Assembly (NCBI RefSeq): GCF_900573885.1
Contig: NZ_UPSE01000306.1
Location: 124,001-188,000, forward strand
Direction of reading: 5' to 3'
Source: Pseudomonas viridiflava
Lineage (GTDB): Bacteria > Pseudomonadota > Gammaproteobacteria > Pseudomonadales > Pseudomonadaceae
Length of the DNA stretch: 64,000 nt
Shown here piece by piece: positions 51,132-60,596 of this stretch. The position numbers and the translations under genes were made by a program. Positions within the stretch are counted from its first letter, which is position 1. The number at the start of each line of letters is the position of its first letter. The notes beneath the pieces were generated by a model. It had not been told where the DNA came from. It did not search any database and saw only the letters and a list, made by a program, of their open reading frames with translations.

Positions 51132-52145
51132 ATGTCTCTGCAAATCGCTCCTACGCCAGCAACTATCAGCCTTGAACCATCCCGCCGCTTCTCCGTGGCG
51201 CCGATGATGGATTGGACTGACCACCACTGCCGCTACTTCCTGCGCCTGCTGTCCAAACACGCCCTGCTCTACACCGAAATGGTCACCACCGGTGCGTTGC
51301 TGCGTGGCGACAATCCGCAGCGTTTTCTCCAGCACGACGTGGCCGAGTACCCGCTGGCGTTGCAGTTGGGCGGCAGCGTGCCAGCCGAGTTGGCGGCGTG
51401 CGCGCGCATGGCGCAGGAGGCGGGTTATCAGGAGGTGAATCTGAATGTCGGCTGCCCGAGCGATCGGGTGCAGAACAATATGATTGGCGCCTGCCTGATG
51501 GGCCATCCGGCGTTGGTGGCCGATTGTGTGAAGGCGATGCGTGATGCGGTGTCGATTCCGGTGACGGTGAAGCACCGCATTGGTATTGATGGGCGCGACA
51601 GTTATGCCGAGTTGGTCGATTTTGTCGGCCAGGTGAAAGAAGCCGGCTGCCGCAGTTTTACGGTGCATGCGCGCATTGCGATTCTGGCGGGCTTGTCGCC
51701 TAAGGAGAACCGCGAGATCCCCCCGCTGCGCTACGACGTGGCGGCGCAGTTGAAGGCGGATTTCCCGGAGTTGGAGATTGTGCTCAACGGCGGCATCAAG
51801 ACGCTGGAGCAGTGCCAGGAGCATTTGCAGACGTTCGATGGCGTGATGCTGGGGCGCGAGGCGTATCACAATCCGTATCTGCTGGCGCAGGTGGATCAGC
51901 AGCTGTTTGGCAGCGACGCGCCGGTGATCAGCCGACTGGAGGCGCTACAGGCGCTGCGTCCTTATATAGCGGCGCACATAGCCAGCGGCGGTGCGATGCA
52001 CCACGTGACGCGGCATGTGTTGGGGTTGGGGCAAGGGTTTGCAGGAGCGCGGAAGTTTCGCCAGCTGTTGTCGGTCGACATTCATAAAGCGCCCGACCCG
52101 CTCGCCTTGCTCGACCAGGCGGCCGAGCTGCTCAAGGGTAGATAA
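51132..52145 (+). CDS. dusA: tRNA-dihydrouridine(20/20a) synthase DusA
   Basis: A 337-residue FMN-dependent TIM-barrel enzyme that reduces U20/U20a in tRNA. RFSVAPMMDWTDHHCRYF, LNVGCPSDRVQ (catalytic Cys), KHRIGIDG, FTVHAR and NGGIKT are DusA hallmarks. A long open frame begins at 50826, but homology starts with MSLQIAPTP at 51132. The 3' half is richer in TTG and GTT than its neighbours. It is transcribed away from mqsRA and toward mexS. Confidence 0.94.
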   Translation: MSLQIAPTPATISLEPSRRFSVAPMMDWTDHHCRYFLRLLSKHALLYTEMVTTGALLRGDNPQRFLQHDVAEYPLALQLGGSVPAELAACARMAQEAGYQEVNLNVGCPSDRVQNNMIGACLMGHPALVADCVKAMRDAVSIPVTVKHRIGIDGRDSYAELVDFVGQVKEAGCRSFTVHARIAILAGLSPKENREIPPLRYDVAAQLKADFPELEIVLNGGIKTLEQCQEHLQTFDGVMLGREAYHNPYLLAQVDQQLFGSDAPVISRLEALQALRPYIAAHIASGGAMHHVTRHVLGLGQGFAGARKFRQLLSVDIHKAPDPLALLDQAAELLKGR

Positions 52146-52190
52146 GCCCTACCCTGGCAAGCCAGCCATGCTGGCCTGCCGCTTCCTCTG

Positions 52191-53213
52191 TTACTCGTTT
52201 ACTTCGATAACCACACGGCCCTGTTTCGGGCATTTTTCCATGTAGTGATGCGCTTCGACGAAGTCGTTGAAGGCGAACACCTTCTCGACTCGCGGTTGCA
52301 GCACCCGGTCGCGGGCCAGTTGATTCAACGCGTTCAGGGCGTTGGCCACGGCTTCCTGATCCGGCGGAATATCCAGCTCCGGCTTGCCGGTGAAGTTACC
52401 GATGCAGTGCACGAAGAATTGAATGTTCTTTTGGAACGCGGCGCAGGCCGGGAATGGCGTCTGGTTGCCGCCTTGCAGGCCGTACAGCACCAGGCGACCA
52501 CGCGGCGCAATCACATCGCCGAGCAAGCACATTTGCGGGCCACCCAGGCCGTCGAGCACCACATCCACACCGCGGTTATCGGTGTATTTGTTGATGGCGG
52601 CGACGAGGTCTTGCTCTTCGGTGACGATAACTTTGTCGGCACCCAGGGCAATCAACGACTCGCGGTCTTCAGGATCTTTGGTGGCAGCCACAATGCGCAG
52701 CCCCAGCGCTTTACCCAACTGCACAAAGGCCGGACCCGAGCAGTGCGACGCATCGGTGATCAGCACGGTTTGCCCGGCCTTGGCTTTCGCCAGTTCCACG
52801 TAGGCAAAGTAGGCAATCAGCAGCGGCGTATAAAAGCCACTCGCCTCGACCGCGCTGAGCACGTCATCGGGGTAACGGGTCAGCGACTGGCGCGGCAGCA
52901 CCACTTCATCGCCGTAGCCGGGATATTGGTTAGCGCTATGGCCGGGAAAGCTGGCGACTTTATCGCCCACTTTCAAATCGTCTACGCCTGCGCCGACGGC
53001 AATCACCACACCGGCCACTTCCTGGCCGATACCGGCGGGAAGACGCGCAGGAGATGGGGCCAGGTTTTGGCGCCAGAGTACGTCGTGCCAGCTCACGCTG
53101 ATGGCTTCAACCCGCAGCAATACCTCTCCGGCCGCCGGTTGTGCGGTAGGTTGTTCTTCCAGCTTCAGGACCTCAGCTGGGCCGAACTGATGGAAACGGA
53201 TTACACGGGACAT
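52191..53213 (-). CDS. mexS: MexS, medium-chain oxidoreductase
   Basis: A 340-residue zinc-free quinone-oxidoreductase-like protein. MSRVIRFHQFGPAEVLKLEEQP, the GQEVAGVVIAVGAGVDDLKVGDKV segment and ITDASHCSGPAFVQLGKALGLRIVAATKDP are present. The divergent arrangement next to MexT and MexEF-OprN identifies it as MexS: in P. aeruginosa, loss of MexS activates MexT. The Zn ligands of true alcohol dehydrogenases are missing. The substrate is unknown; it probably removes an electrophile sensed by MexT. Confidence 0.9.
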   Translation of the reverse strand: MSRVIRFHQFGPAEVLKLEEQPTAQPAAGEVLLRVEAISVSWHDVLWRQNLAPSPARLPAGIGQEVAGVVIAVGAGVDDLKVGDKVASFPGHSANQYPGYGDEVVLPRQSLTRYPDDVLSAVEASGFYTPLLIAYFAYVELAKAKAGQTVLITDASHCSGPAFVQLGKALGLRIVAATKDPEDRESLIALGADKVIVTEEQDLVAAINKYTDNRGVDVVLDGLGGPQMCLLGDVIAPRGRLVLYGLQGGNQTPFPACAAFQKNIQFFVHCIGNFTGKPELDIPPDQEAVANALNALNQLARDRVLQPRVEKVFAFNDFVEAHHYMEKCPKQGRVVIEVNE

Positions 53214-53284
53214 CGCTCACCTCGCATGTGGACTCCCAATGGCCACGGACTTTATCGGGGCTTTACTATCAAAACCACCCGCGT

Positions 53285-53294
53285 CTATCGATAG
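53285..53294. promoter_or_regulatory. Palindrome in the mexS-mexT gap
   Basis: CTATCGATAG is a perfect 10-bp palindrome, and a further CTATC lies 19 bp upstream (53266). It is 72 bp from the mexS start and 106 bp from mexT. A LysR-type site for MexT at mexS is expected here; the match to the recalled MexT consensus is poor. Confidence 0.35.
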
Positions 53295-53399
53295 TCGACA
53301 TAAATACCAATGATGGCCGGCCTTGACGGCAGCCTCGCCGCCCTTCAGCCTTTCGCTCCAGGAACCGCACTAGAGCACTCAGGTACAGGGTAGCGCTGA

Positions 53400-54323
53400 A
53401 TGAATCGTAATGACCTACGCCGCGTTGATCTCAACTTACTGATCGTGTTCGAAACGCTGATGCATGAACGCAGCGTAACGCGGGCGGCGGAAAAGCTCTT
53501 TCTTGGCCAGCCCGCCATCAGTGCTGCACTTTCAAGGCTGCGCAGTCTATTCGACGACCCACTCTTTGTGCGAACCGGTCGTAGCATGGAGCCCACGGCG
53601 CGCGCTTCGGAAATTTTCGGCCTGCTCTCGCCTGCGCTCGACTCCATCTCCACCGCCGTCAGCCGCGCTTCGGAATTCGATCCAGCTACCAGCACTGCCG
53701 TCTTCCGTATAGGCCTCTCGGACGACGTTGAGTTCGGATTGCTTCCTGCCCTGCTGCGTCGCGTGCGCGCCGAAGCGCCTGGCGTGGTGATCGTGGTGCG
53801 GCGCGCCAACTATCTATTGATGCCGAACTTGTTGGCCTCTGGCGAAATTTCCGTTGGCGTTAGCTACACCGATGAATTGCCGGCCAACGCCAAGCGCAAG
53901 ACGCTGCGCAAGAGCAAACCGCAGCTACTACGGGCTGACTCGGCACCGGGCAGGTTGACGCTGGACGAATACTGCGCGCGCCCTCATGCGCTGGTGTCCT
54001 TTGCCGGCGACCTCAACGGCTTTATCGATGAAGAGCTGGAAAAGGTCGGACGCAAACGCAAAGTGGTGCTGGCAGTGCCCCAGTTCAACGGCCTGGGCAC
54101 GTTGTTATCCGGCACCGACCTGGTGACCATCGTGCCGGACTACACCGCCGCCGCGTTGACCGCAACAGGCGGCGTGCGCGCCGAAGATGTGCCCGAAGGC
54201 ATCCCGGCGCGCTCGTTCGAGCTGTCGATGGCCTGGCGCGGCGCTCAGGACAACGACCCGGCCGAGCGCTGGTTGCGCTCGCGTATTCAGATGTTTGTGG
54301 CCGATCCGGATAGCCTGGTTTAA
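53400..54323 (+). CDS. mexT: MexT, LysR-family activator of mexEF-oprN
   Basis: A 307-residue regulator beginning MNRNDLRRVDLNLLIVFETLMHE, with the HTH AAEKLFLGQPAISAALSRLR. It follows P. aeruginosa MexT closely as I recall it (GLSDDVEFGLLPALLRRVRAEAPG, LLMPNLLASGEISVGVSYT, VLAVPQF). The frame is intact, with no sign of the 8-bp insertion that inactivates MexT in some PAO1 lines. It lies directly upstream of mexE, in the same direction, and is divergent from mexS. Confidence 0.93.
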   Translation: MNRNDLRRVDLNLLIVFETLMHERSVTRAAEKLFLGQPAISAALSRLRSLFDDPLFVRTGRSMEPTARASEIFGLLSPALDSISTAVSRASEFDPATSTAVFRIGLSDDVEFGLLPALLRRVRAEAPGVVIVVRRANYLLMPNLLASGEISVGVSYTDELPANAKRKTLRKSKPQLLRADSAPGRLTLDEYCARPHALVSFAGDLNGFIDEELEKVGRKRKVVLAVPQFNGLGTLLSGTDLVTIVPDYTAAALTATGGVRAEDVPEGIPARSFELSMAWRGAQDNDPAERWLRSRIQMFVADPDSLV

Positions 54324-54371
54324 CCCCGATCGGGAATATACTCTGAACTATTACCGTCAGATGAACTAAAC

Positions 54372-54386
54372 ATCATTCATATTGAT
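54372..54386. promoter_or_regulatory. Nod-box-like MexT site upstream of mexE
   Basis: ATCA-N7-TGAT, a LysR T-N11-A dyad 90 bp upstream of mexE. Recalled MexT consensus: ATCA-N5-GTCGAT-N4-ACYAT. This site fits with exact spacing and four mismatches (ATCA, five bases, ATTGAT, four bases, AACTT). Confidence 0.6.
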
Positions 54387-54475
54387 ATCCAACTTCGGCT
54401 TGTTCGATTCGTCTGACGTCTCATTACGCCATCACACTCCGCCCATTCTGAAAAACCTATGGCGGAGTCTCACCG

Positions 54476-55720
54476 ATGCAACAGTCCCTTTTAGCCTTGC
54501 GTTTCCCCCTAGCCGCCCTCGCCCTGGTGATTATCAGTGCGTGTGGCAAGGCGCCCGAAGCCACTGCGCAAATGCCCGTTTCCAAGGTCAGCGTTGCCGA
54601 GGTGCTGCAACAACCGATCAATGAGTGGGACGAGTTCACCGGCCGCCTGGAAGCACCAGAAGCCGTGGACATTCGCCCTCGCGTTTCCGGCTACATCGAC
54701 AAGGTCGCGTTCGCCGAAGGTTCGCTGGTGAAGAAAGGCGACTTGCTGTTCCAGATCGACCCCCGCCCGTTCGAAGCCGAAGTTCGCAGCCTGGAAGCCC
54801 AGTTGCAGCAAGTTCGCGCCAACCTGAGCCGCACTGAAAACGAAGCACGCCGTGGCGAACGCCTGCGTGCCAGCAACGCCATTTCCGCCGAATTGGCCGA
54901 TGCCCGTACCAGCGCTGCTCAGGAAGCCCGTGCAGGCGTGGCAAATATTCAGGCGCAACTGGAAAACGCCCGTCTCAACCTGAGCTTCACCCGCATCACC
55001 GCGCCTATCGATGGCCGTGTGAGCCGCGCCGAAATCACCGCAGGCAACTTGGTGAACGCCGGGCAGACCCTGCTGACCAGCGTGGTGTCCACCGATCGCG
55101 TGTACGCCTATTTCGACGTCGATGAGCGCGTGTTCCTCAAATACAACGAGCTTGCCCGCCAGGGTCAACGTGGCCAGAACAGCCCGGTGTACCTGGGTCT
55201 GACCGGCGAAAACGGTCACCCGCACCTGGGCCAGATGAACTTCGTCGACAACCAGGTCAACCCTAGAACCGGCACCATCCGGGGCCGCGCGGTGTTCGCC
55301 AACGCCGACGGGCGCTTCACTCCTGGCTTGTATGCCCGCCTGAAGCTGGTCGGCAGCGGCACCTATAACGCCACGCTGATCAGCGACGAAGCAGTCGGCA
55401 CCGACCTCGGCAAAAAGTTTGTGCTGGTAATCGACGCCGAGCACAAAGCCGCCTACCGCGCCGTGGAACTGGGGCCGAAGCTGGAAGGCTTGCGCATCGT
55501 GCGCAGTGGCCTGGCCAAAGGCGACCAGATTGTGGTGAAAGGTTTGCAGCGCGTGCGCCCTGGTTCGCCAGTCGAGCCTCAGGTTATTCCGATGGCCAGC
55601 GACGAAACCATCAACGCCCTGGCGCAACAACGCCAAGCCCTGGAAAACAACAATGCGGCTCAAGCCAAGAACGACAAAGTCGTGCAGAAGCTTGCCAGCT
55701 CGGCCCCGGCACGCGGCTAA
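54476..55720 (+). CDS. mexE: MexE, RND efflux periplasmic adaptor
   Basis: A 414-residue membrane-fusion protein anchored by a lipid (lipobox IISAC). It has the barrel-sandwich/lipoyl halves (VRPRVSGYIDKVAFAEG-like region read as IRPRVSGYIDKVAFAEG and FTRITAPIDGRVSRAEITAG) and the coiled-coil hairpin between them. It bridges MexF and OprN. The ATG at 54476 follows GCGGAG. First gene of mexEF-oprN. Confidence 0.94.
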   Translation: MQQSLLALRFPLAALALVIISACGKAPEATAQMPVSKVSVAEVLQQPINEWDEFTGRLEAPEAVDIRPRVSGYIDKVAFAEGSLVKKGDLLFQIDPRPFEAEVRSLEAQLQQVRANLSRTENEARRGERLRASNAISAELADARTSAAQEARAGVANIQAQLENARLNLSFTRITAPIDGRVSRAEITAGNLVNAGQTLLTSVVSTDRVYAYFDVDERVFLKYNELARQGQRGQNSPVYLGLTGENGHPHLGQMNFVDNQVNPRTGTIRGRAVFANADGRFTPGLYARLKLVGSGTYNATLISDEAVGTDLGKKFVLVIDAEHKAAYRAVELGPKLEGLRIVRSGLAKGDQIVVKGLQRVRPGSPVEPQVIPMASDETINALAQQRQALENNNAAQAKNDKVVQKLASSAPARG

Positions 55721-55763
55721 GGCCCGTTAGTTAAAAGCTCTTGGGCTTAAAGGATTATTAGCG

Positions 55764-58700
55764 ATGAATTTTTCCCAGTTCTTCATTCAACGGCCGATCT
55801 TTGCCGCAGTGTTATCGCTGCTGATCCTGATCGCCGGTGCCATCTCGCTGTTCCAGTTGCCGATCAGCGAATACCCGGAAGTGGTGCCGCCCACCGTAGT
55901 GGTACGCGCCAACTTCCCGGGCGCCAACCCGAAAGTGATCGGTGAAACCGTTGCCGCACCGCTGGAGCAGGCGATCACCGGCGTTGAGAACATGCTGTAC
56001 ATGTCCTCGCAGTCGACCGCCGACGGCAAAATCACCCTGACCATCACCTTCGCCCTGGGCACCGACCTGGACAACGCGCAGGTGCAAGTGCAAAACCGCG
56101 TAACCCGCACCCAGCCCAAGCTGCCGGAAGAAGTGACGCGCATTGGTATCACGGTTGACAAGGCATCGCCCGACCTGACCATGGTCGTGCACTTGACCTC
56201 GCCGGATAAGCGCTACGACATGCTGTACCTGTCCAACTACGCCTTGCTCAACATCAAGGACGAGTTGGCCCGCCTTGGCGGCGTCGGCGATGTGCAGCTG
56301 TTCGGTATGGGCGACTACTCGCTGCGCGTGTGGCTCGACCCGAACAAAACCGCCTCGCGCAACCTGACCGCCACCGATGTGGTGACCGCTATTCGCGAGC
56401 AAAACCGTCAGGTCGCGGCCGGCCAACTGGGCGCTCCGCCGTCCCCTGGCAGCACCAGTTTCCAGTTGTCGGTGAACACCCAGGGCCGTCTGGTCAGTGA
56501 GGAAGAGTTCGAGAACATCATCATTCGCTCTGGCGAAAACGGTGAAATCACTCGCCTGAAAGATATCGCTCGCATCGAGCTCGGTTCCAGCCAGTACGCC
56601 CTTCGCTCGCTGCTGAACAATGACCCGGCCGTGGCCATTCCGATCTTCCAGCGTCCAGGCTCCAACGCCATCGAGATTTCCAACGACGTGCGTTCGACCA
56701 TGGAAGAGCTGAAGAAAGGCTTCCCGGAGGGCATGGACTACAGCATCGTTTATGACCCGACCATTTTCGTGCGCGGCTCCATCGAGGCGGTGGTTCACAC
56801 CCTCTTCGAAGCGCTGATTCTGGTGGTGCTGGTTGTAATCCTGTTCCTGCAAACCTGGCGCGCCTCGATCATTCCGTTGGTGGCGGTGCCGGTTTCGCTG
56901 ATCGGTACGTTTGCCGTGATGCACCTGTTCGGCTTCTCGCTGAACGCGCTGTCGCTGTTCGGCCTGGTACTGGCCATCGGTATCGTGGTGGACGACGCCA
57001 TCGTCGTGGTGGAAAACGTTGAGCGAAACATCGGCCTGGGCCTGACGCCCGTAGAAGCCACCAAACGCGCCATGCGTGAAGTGACCGGCCCGATCATCGC
57101 CACGGCGCTGGTGCTTTGTGCGGTATTTATTCCGGCAGCGTTTATCTCCGGCCTTACCGGGCAGTTCTACAAACAGTTCGCCTTGACCATCGCCATTTCC
57201 ACCGTGATTTCGGCCTTCAACTCGCTGACCCTGTCGCCAGCGTTGGCCGCTGTGTTGCTGAAAGATCACAACGCGCCGAAGGACCGTTTCTCCAAGGTGC
57301 TGGATAAATTGCTCGGCGGCTGGTTGTTCCGTCCGTTCAACCGCTTCTTCGACAAGGCCAGTCATGGCTACGTCGGCACCGTGGCGCGGGTCATTCGCAG
57401 CAGCGGCATCGCCCTGGTGATTTACGCCGGCCTGATGGTGCTGACTTACGCGGGCTTTTCGTCGACGCCAACCGGTTTCGTACCGGCGCAAGACAAGCAG
57501 TACCTGGTGGCCTTCGCGCAATTGCCAGACGCCGCGAGCCTGGACCGCACTGAAGCGGTGATCAAGCAGATGTCGGAAATGGCCATGCAGCAACCGGGTG
57601 TTGCCAACGCCATCGCCTTCCCCGGCCTGTCGATCAACGGCTTCACCAACAGCCCGAACAGCGGCATCGTGTTTGTGGCGTTGAAAGACTTCGACGAGCG
57701 TAAAGACCCGAGCCAGTCGGCCAACGCCATCGCCGGCGCCCTGAACGGCAAGTACGCCGGCATTCAGGAAGCCTACATGGCGATCTTCCCGCCTCCGCCT
57801 GTGCAAGGTCTGGGCACCATCGGCGGCTTCCGCTTGCAGATCGAAGACCGTGGCGGCCTGGGCTACGAAGAGCTCTATAAGGAAACGATGAACATCGTTG
57901 CCAAGAGCCAGAACGTGCCTGAACTGGCGGGCCTGTTTACCAGCTACCAGGTGAACGTTCCGCAAGTGGACGCTGCCATCGACCGCGAAAAAGCCAAGAC
58001 CCACGGCGTGGCCATCAGCGACATCTTCGACACCCTGCAGGTGTATCTGGGCTCGCTGTATGCCAACGACTTCAACCGCTTTGGCCGGACGTATCAGGTC
58101 AACGTGCAGGCAGAGCAGCAATTCCGCCTGGAAGCCGAGCAAATTGGTCAGCTGAAAGTGCGTAACAACCTGGGCGAAATGATTCCGCTGGCGACGTTCC
58201 TGAAAGTCAGCGACACCTCGGGCCCGGACCGCGTGATGCACTACAACGGCTTTATCACTGCAGAAATCAACGGCGCCGCCGCTCCGGGCTACAGCTCGGG
58301 CCAGGCAGAAAAAGCCATTGAGAAATTGCTGAAAGACGAGCTGCCAAACGGCATGACTTTCGAGTGGACCGACCTGACCTATCAGCAAATCCTCTCGGGC
58401 AATACCGCGCTGTTCGTGTTCCCGCTCTGCGTATTGCTGGCCTTCCTGGTGCTGGCCGCCCAATACGAAAGCTGGAGTCTGCCGCTGGCGGTGATTCTGA
58501 TCGTACCGATGACCCTGCTGTCGGCCATTACCGGCGTGATCATTTCCGGAGGCGACAACAACATCTTTACCCAGATCGGCTTGATCGTACTGGTGGGCCT
58601 GGCGTGTAAGAACGCGATTCTCATCGTCGAATTTGCCAAGGACAAACAGGAAGAAGGCATGACCCCGCTGGCCGCCGTACTGGAAGCGTGCCGCTTGCGT

Positions 58701-58937
58701 CTGCGGCCGATTCTGATGACCTCGTTCGCCTTCATCATGGGCGTGGTTCCTCTGGTGTTCTCCAGCGGTGCCGGTGCCGAGATGCGTCATGCCATGGGCG
58801 TGGCGGTGTTCTCCGGCATGCTCGGGGTGACCTTCTTCGGTCTGCTGCTGACGCCGGTGTTCTACGTATTGATCCGTAACTTCGTGGAACGCCGCGAAGC
58901 GCGCAAAGTTCGCCTGCTGGAGGCACCTGCATCATGA
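55764..58937 (+). CDS. mexF: MexF, RND efflux transporter
   Basis: A 1057-residue HAE1-family inner-membrane pump with twelve transmembrane helices. It begins MNFSQFFIQRPIFAAVLSLLI. The proton-relay pair is in GIVVDDAIVVVENVERN (TM4), and the two large periplasmic domains are complete. MexEF-OprN exports chloramphenicol, fluoroquinolones, trimethoprim and quorum-sensing precursors in P. aeruginosa. Overlaps oprN by 4 bp. Confidence 0.96.
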   Translation: MNFSQFFIQRPIFAAVLSLLILIAGAISLFQLPISEYPEVVPPTVVVRANFPGANPKVIGETVAAPLEQAITGVENMLYMSSQSTADGKITLTITFALGTDLDNAQVQVQNRVTRTQPKLPEEVTRIGITVDKASPDLTMVVHLTSPDKRYDMLYLSNYALLNIKDELARLGGVGDVQLFGMGDYSLRVWLDPNKTASRNLTATDVVTAIREQNRQVAAGQLGAPPSPGSTSFQLSVNTQGRLVSEEEFENIIIRSGENGEITRLKDIARIELGSSQYALRSLLNNDPAVAIPIFQRPGSNAIEISNDVRSTMEELKKGFPEGMDYSIVYDPTIFVRGSIEAVVHTLFEALILVVLVVILFLQTWRASIIPLVAVPVSLIGTFAVMHLFGFSLNALSLFGLVLAIGIVVDDAIVVVENVERNIGLGLTPVEATKRAMREVTGPIIATALVLCAVFIPAAFISGLTGQFYKQFALTIAISTVISAFNSLTLSPALAAVLLKDHNAPKDRFSKVLDKLLGGWLFRPFNRFFDKASHGYVGTVARVIRSSGIALVIYAGLMVLTYAGFSSTPTGFVPAQDKQYLVAFAQLPDAASLDRTEAVIKQMSEMAMQQPGVANAIAFPGLSINGFTNSPNSGIVFVALKDFDERKDPSQSANAIAGALNGKYAGIQEAYMAIFPPPPVQGLGTIGGFRLQIEDRGGLGYEELYKETMNIVAKSQNVPELAGLFTSYQVNVPQVDAAIDREKAKTHGVAISDIFDTLQVYLGSLYANDFNRFGRTYQVNVQAEQQFRLEAEQIGQLKVRNNLGEMIPLATFLKVSDTSGPDRVMHYNGFITAEINGAAAPGYSSGQAEKAIEKLLKDELPNGMTFEWTDLTYQQILSGNTALFVFPLCVLLAFLVLAAQYESWSLPLAVILIVPMTLLSAITGVIISGGDNNIFTQIGLIVLVGLACKNAILIVEFAKDKQEEGMTPLAAVLEACRLRLRPILMTSFAFIMGVVPLVFSSGAGAEMRHAMGVAVFSGMLGVTFFGLLLTPVFYVLIRNFVERREARKVRLLEAPAS

Positions 58938-60355
58938 GTTTGAAAGCCTTCACCCCCGCCCTCCTGGCACTCGCGTTAAGCGCCTGTGCCGTGGGCCCGG
59001 ACTACAAAGCGCCGGAAACCGAGCCGGCCACACTGGCAGCTGCCCAAGGCGACGCCAACCAGGGCAAGTACGACCGCCGTGCGTTCGAAGTGACCTGGTG
59101 GCAGCAGTTCGACGACCCGACCCTGAACCAGCTGGTCAGCCAGTCGTTGCAGGAAAACCGCGAACTGCGCGTGGCCTTTGCCCGCTTGAAAGCGGCCCGC
59201 GCCATTCGCGATGACGTGGCCAATGACCGCTTCCCCGTGGTCACCAGCCGCGCCAGCAGCGAGAACGGCAAAGCGCAGCAACCGGGCGTGACCGACCGCC
59301 GCGTGCGCAATGAACGCTACGACCTGGGCCTGGATATGGCCTGGGAAGTGGATTTGTTCGGGCGCATTCAGCGCCAACTCGAGGCCAGCGACGCCGAGCA
59401 GGACGTTGCCGAGGCCGAGCTGTATCAGCTGCAAGTCAGTCTGATTGCCGAGCTGGTGGATGCCTACGGCGAATTGCGCGGCGCGCAACTGCGTGAAGGT
59501 ATTGCCCGCAGCAACCTGAAGAATCAGCAAGCATCACGCGACCTGACCGACACCATGCGCGAAGCCGGTGTGGGCAGTGAGCTCGATGTACTGCGCGCCG
59601 ATGCGCGCCTGGCGGCCACCGAGGCCACCCTGCCGCAACTGCAGGCGCAGGAAGTTCGCTCGCGTAACCGCATCGCCACGCTGCTGGGCCAGCGGCCTGA
59701 GCAATTGACGGTGGACCTCAGCCCACGGGCGATTCCGGCCATTGCCAAGGCGCTGCCCATTGGCGACCCGGCCGAACTGCTGCGCCGTCGTCCCGACGTG
59801 CGCATCGCCGAACGGCAACTGGCAGCGGCCACCGCCAATGTCGGCGTGGCCACGGCTGACCTGTTTCCACGGGTGAATGTGGCCGGCTTCCTCGGCTTCA
59901 CCTCGGCACGCGGTTCGCAGCTGGGCTCCTCGGCCGCGCGGGCCTGGGGCGTGGCGCCGACCATCAGTTGGGCGGCGTTCGATCTGGGCAGCGTTCGGGC
60001 CCGCTTGCGCGGCGCGGAAGCCGACGCCGACGGCGCCTTGGCTAACTACGAGCAGCAAGTGCTAGTGGCTTTGGAAGAATCGGAAAACGCCTTTAGCGAC
60101 TACAGCAAACGCCAGGAACGGCTGATCTCGCTGCTGCGTCAGAGCGAAGCCAGCCGCGCCGCCGCCGAACAGGCGTCGATCCGCTACCGCGAAGGCACCT
60201 CGGACTTCCTCGTGCTGCTGGACGCCGAACGCGAGCGCCTGGCGGCTGAAGATGCTCAGGCGCAGGCGGAAGTGGATGTCTACCATGGCATCGTGTCGAT
60301 CTATAAAGCCCTGGGCGGCGGCTGGCAGGCCCCGGCAACCGTGGCCTCCCGCTAA
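58934..60355 (+). CDS. oprN: OprN, RND efflux outer-membrane channel
   Basis: A 473-residue TolC-family outer-membrane lipoprotein of the NodT type with lipobox LSAC (ALSACAVGPDYKAPE). The two repeats hold WWQQFDDPTLNQLV, ELRVAFARLKAARA, LRRRPDVRIAERQLAAATANVGVA and FPRVNVAGFLGF. It is the last gene of mexEF-oprN. A REPIN follows directly. Confidence 0.95.
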   Translation: MSLKAFTPALLALALSACAVGPDYKAPETEPATLAAAQGDANQGKYDRRAFEVTWWQQFDDPTLNQLVSQSLQENRELRVAFARLKAARAIRDDVANDRFPVVTSRASSENGKAQQPGVTDRRVRNERYDLGLDMAWEVDLFGRIQRQLEASDAEQDVAEAELYQLQVSLIAELVDAYGELRGAQLREGIARSNLKNQQASRDLTDTMREAGVGSELDVLRADARLAATEATLPQLQAQEVRSRNRIATLLGQRPEQLTVDLSPRAIPAIAKALPIGDPAELLRRRPDVRIAERQLAAATANVGVATADLFPRVNVAGFLGFTSARGSQLGSSAARAWGVAPTISWAAFDLGSVRARLRGAEADADGALANYEQQVLVALEESENAFSDYSKRQERLISLLRQSEASRAAAEQASIRYREGTSDFLVLLDAERERLAAEDAQAQAEVDVYHGIVSIYKALGGGWQAPATVASR

Positions 60356-60370
60356 TAACGGTGCTCTCCC

Positions 60371-60450
60371 CGTAGGAGCCAGCTTGCTGGCGAATCGCGC
60401 AAACACCATTTCCGGGGTTTTCAGGGTTCGCCAGCAAGCTGGCTCCTACG
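60371..60450. repeat. REPIN (two inverted REP elements)
   Basis: A 24-bp REP (60371-60394, core GCCAGCTTGCTGGC) is repeated in perfect inverse orientation at 60427-60450 with a 32-bp spacer. The single copy at 5024-5046 has the same core. REPINs are mobilised by RAYT transposases, none of which is in this window. It occupies the 241-bp gap between oprN and tal and can fold into a long hairpin that could end or stabilise the mexEF-oprN transcript. Confidence 0.88.
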
Positions 60451-60596
60451 AGAGCATCGAGCGCAGCTGTATTCGTCGGGAAACTGGCGCCTTTCACGCA
60501 CAACGTCAAAAACACCGCTGAATGTCATCCGCCAGCCGTTGAGCGCGGCTGGCGGCTCGGGTAAGGTCTAGCCATCCGTTACCACAAGGCTGCGCC

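Noticed and set aside
55812..58790. A 992-codon open frame antisense to mexF
   Set aside because: It mirrors the mexF codon pattern, has a His/Gln/Arg-rich composition with no domain, and mexF is certain. The same holds for long antisense frames over the glgA, treZ, malQ, treY, glgX, mltF-like and xth/ADH genes.
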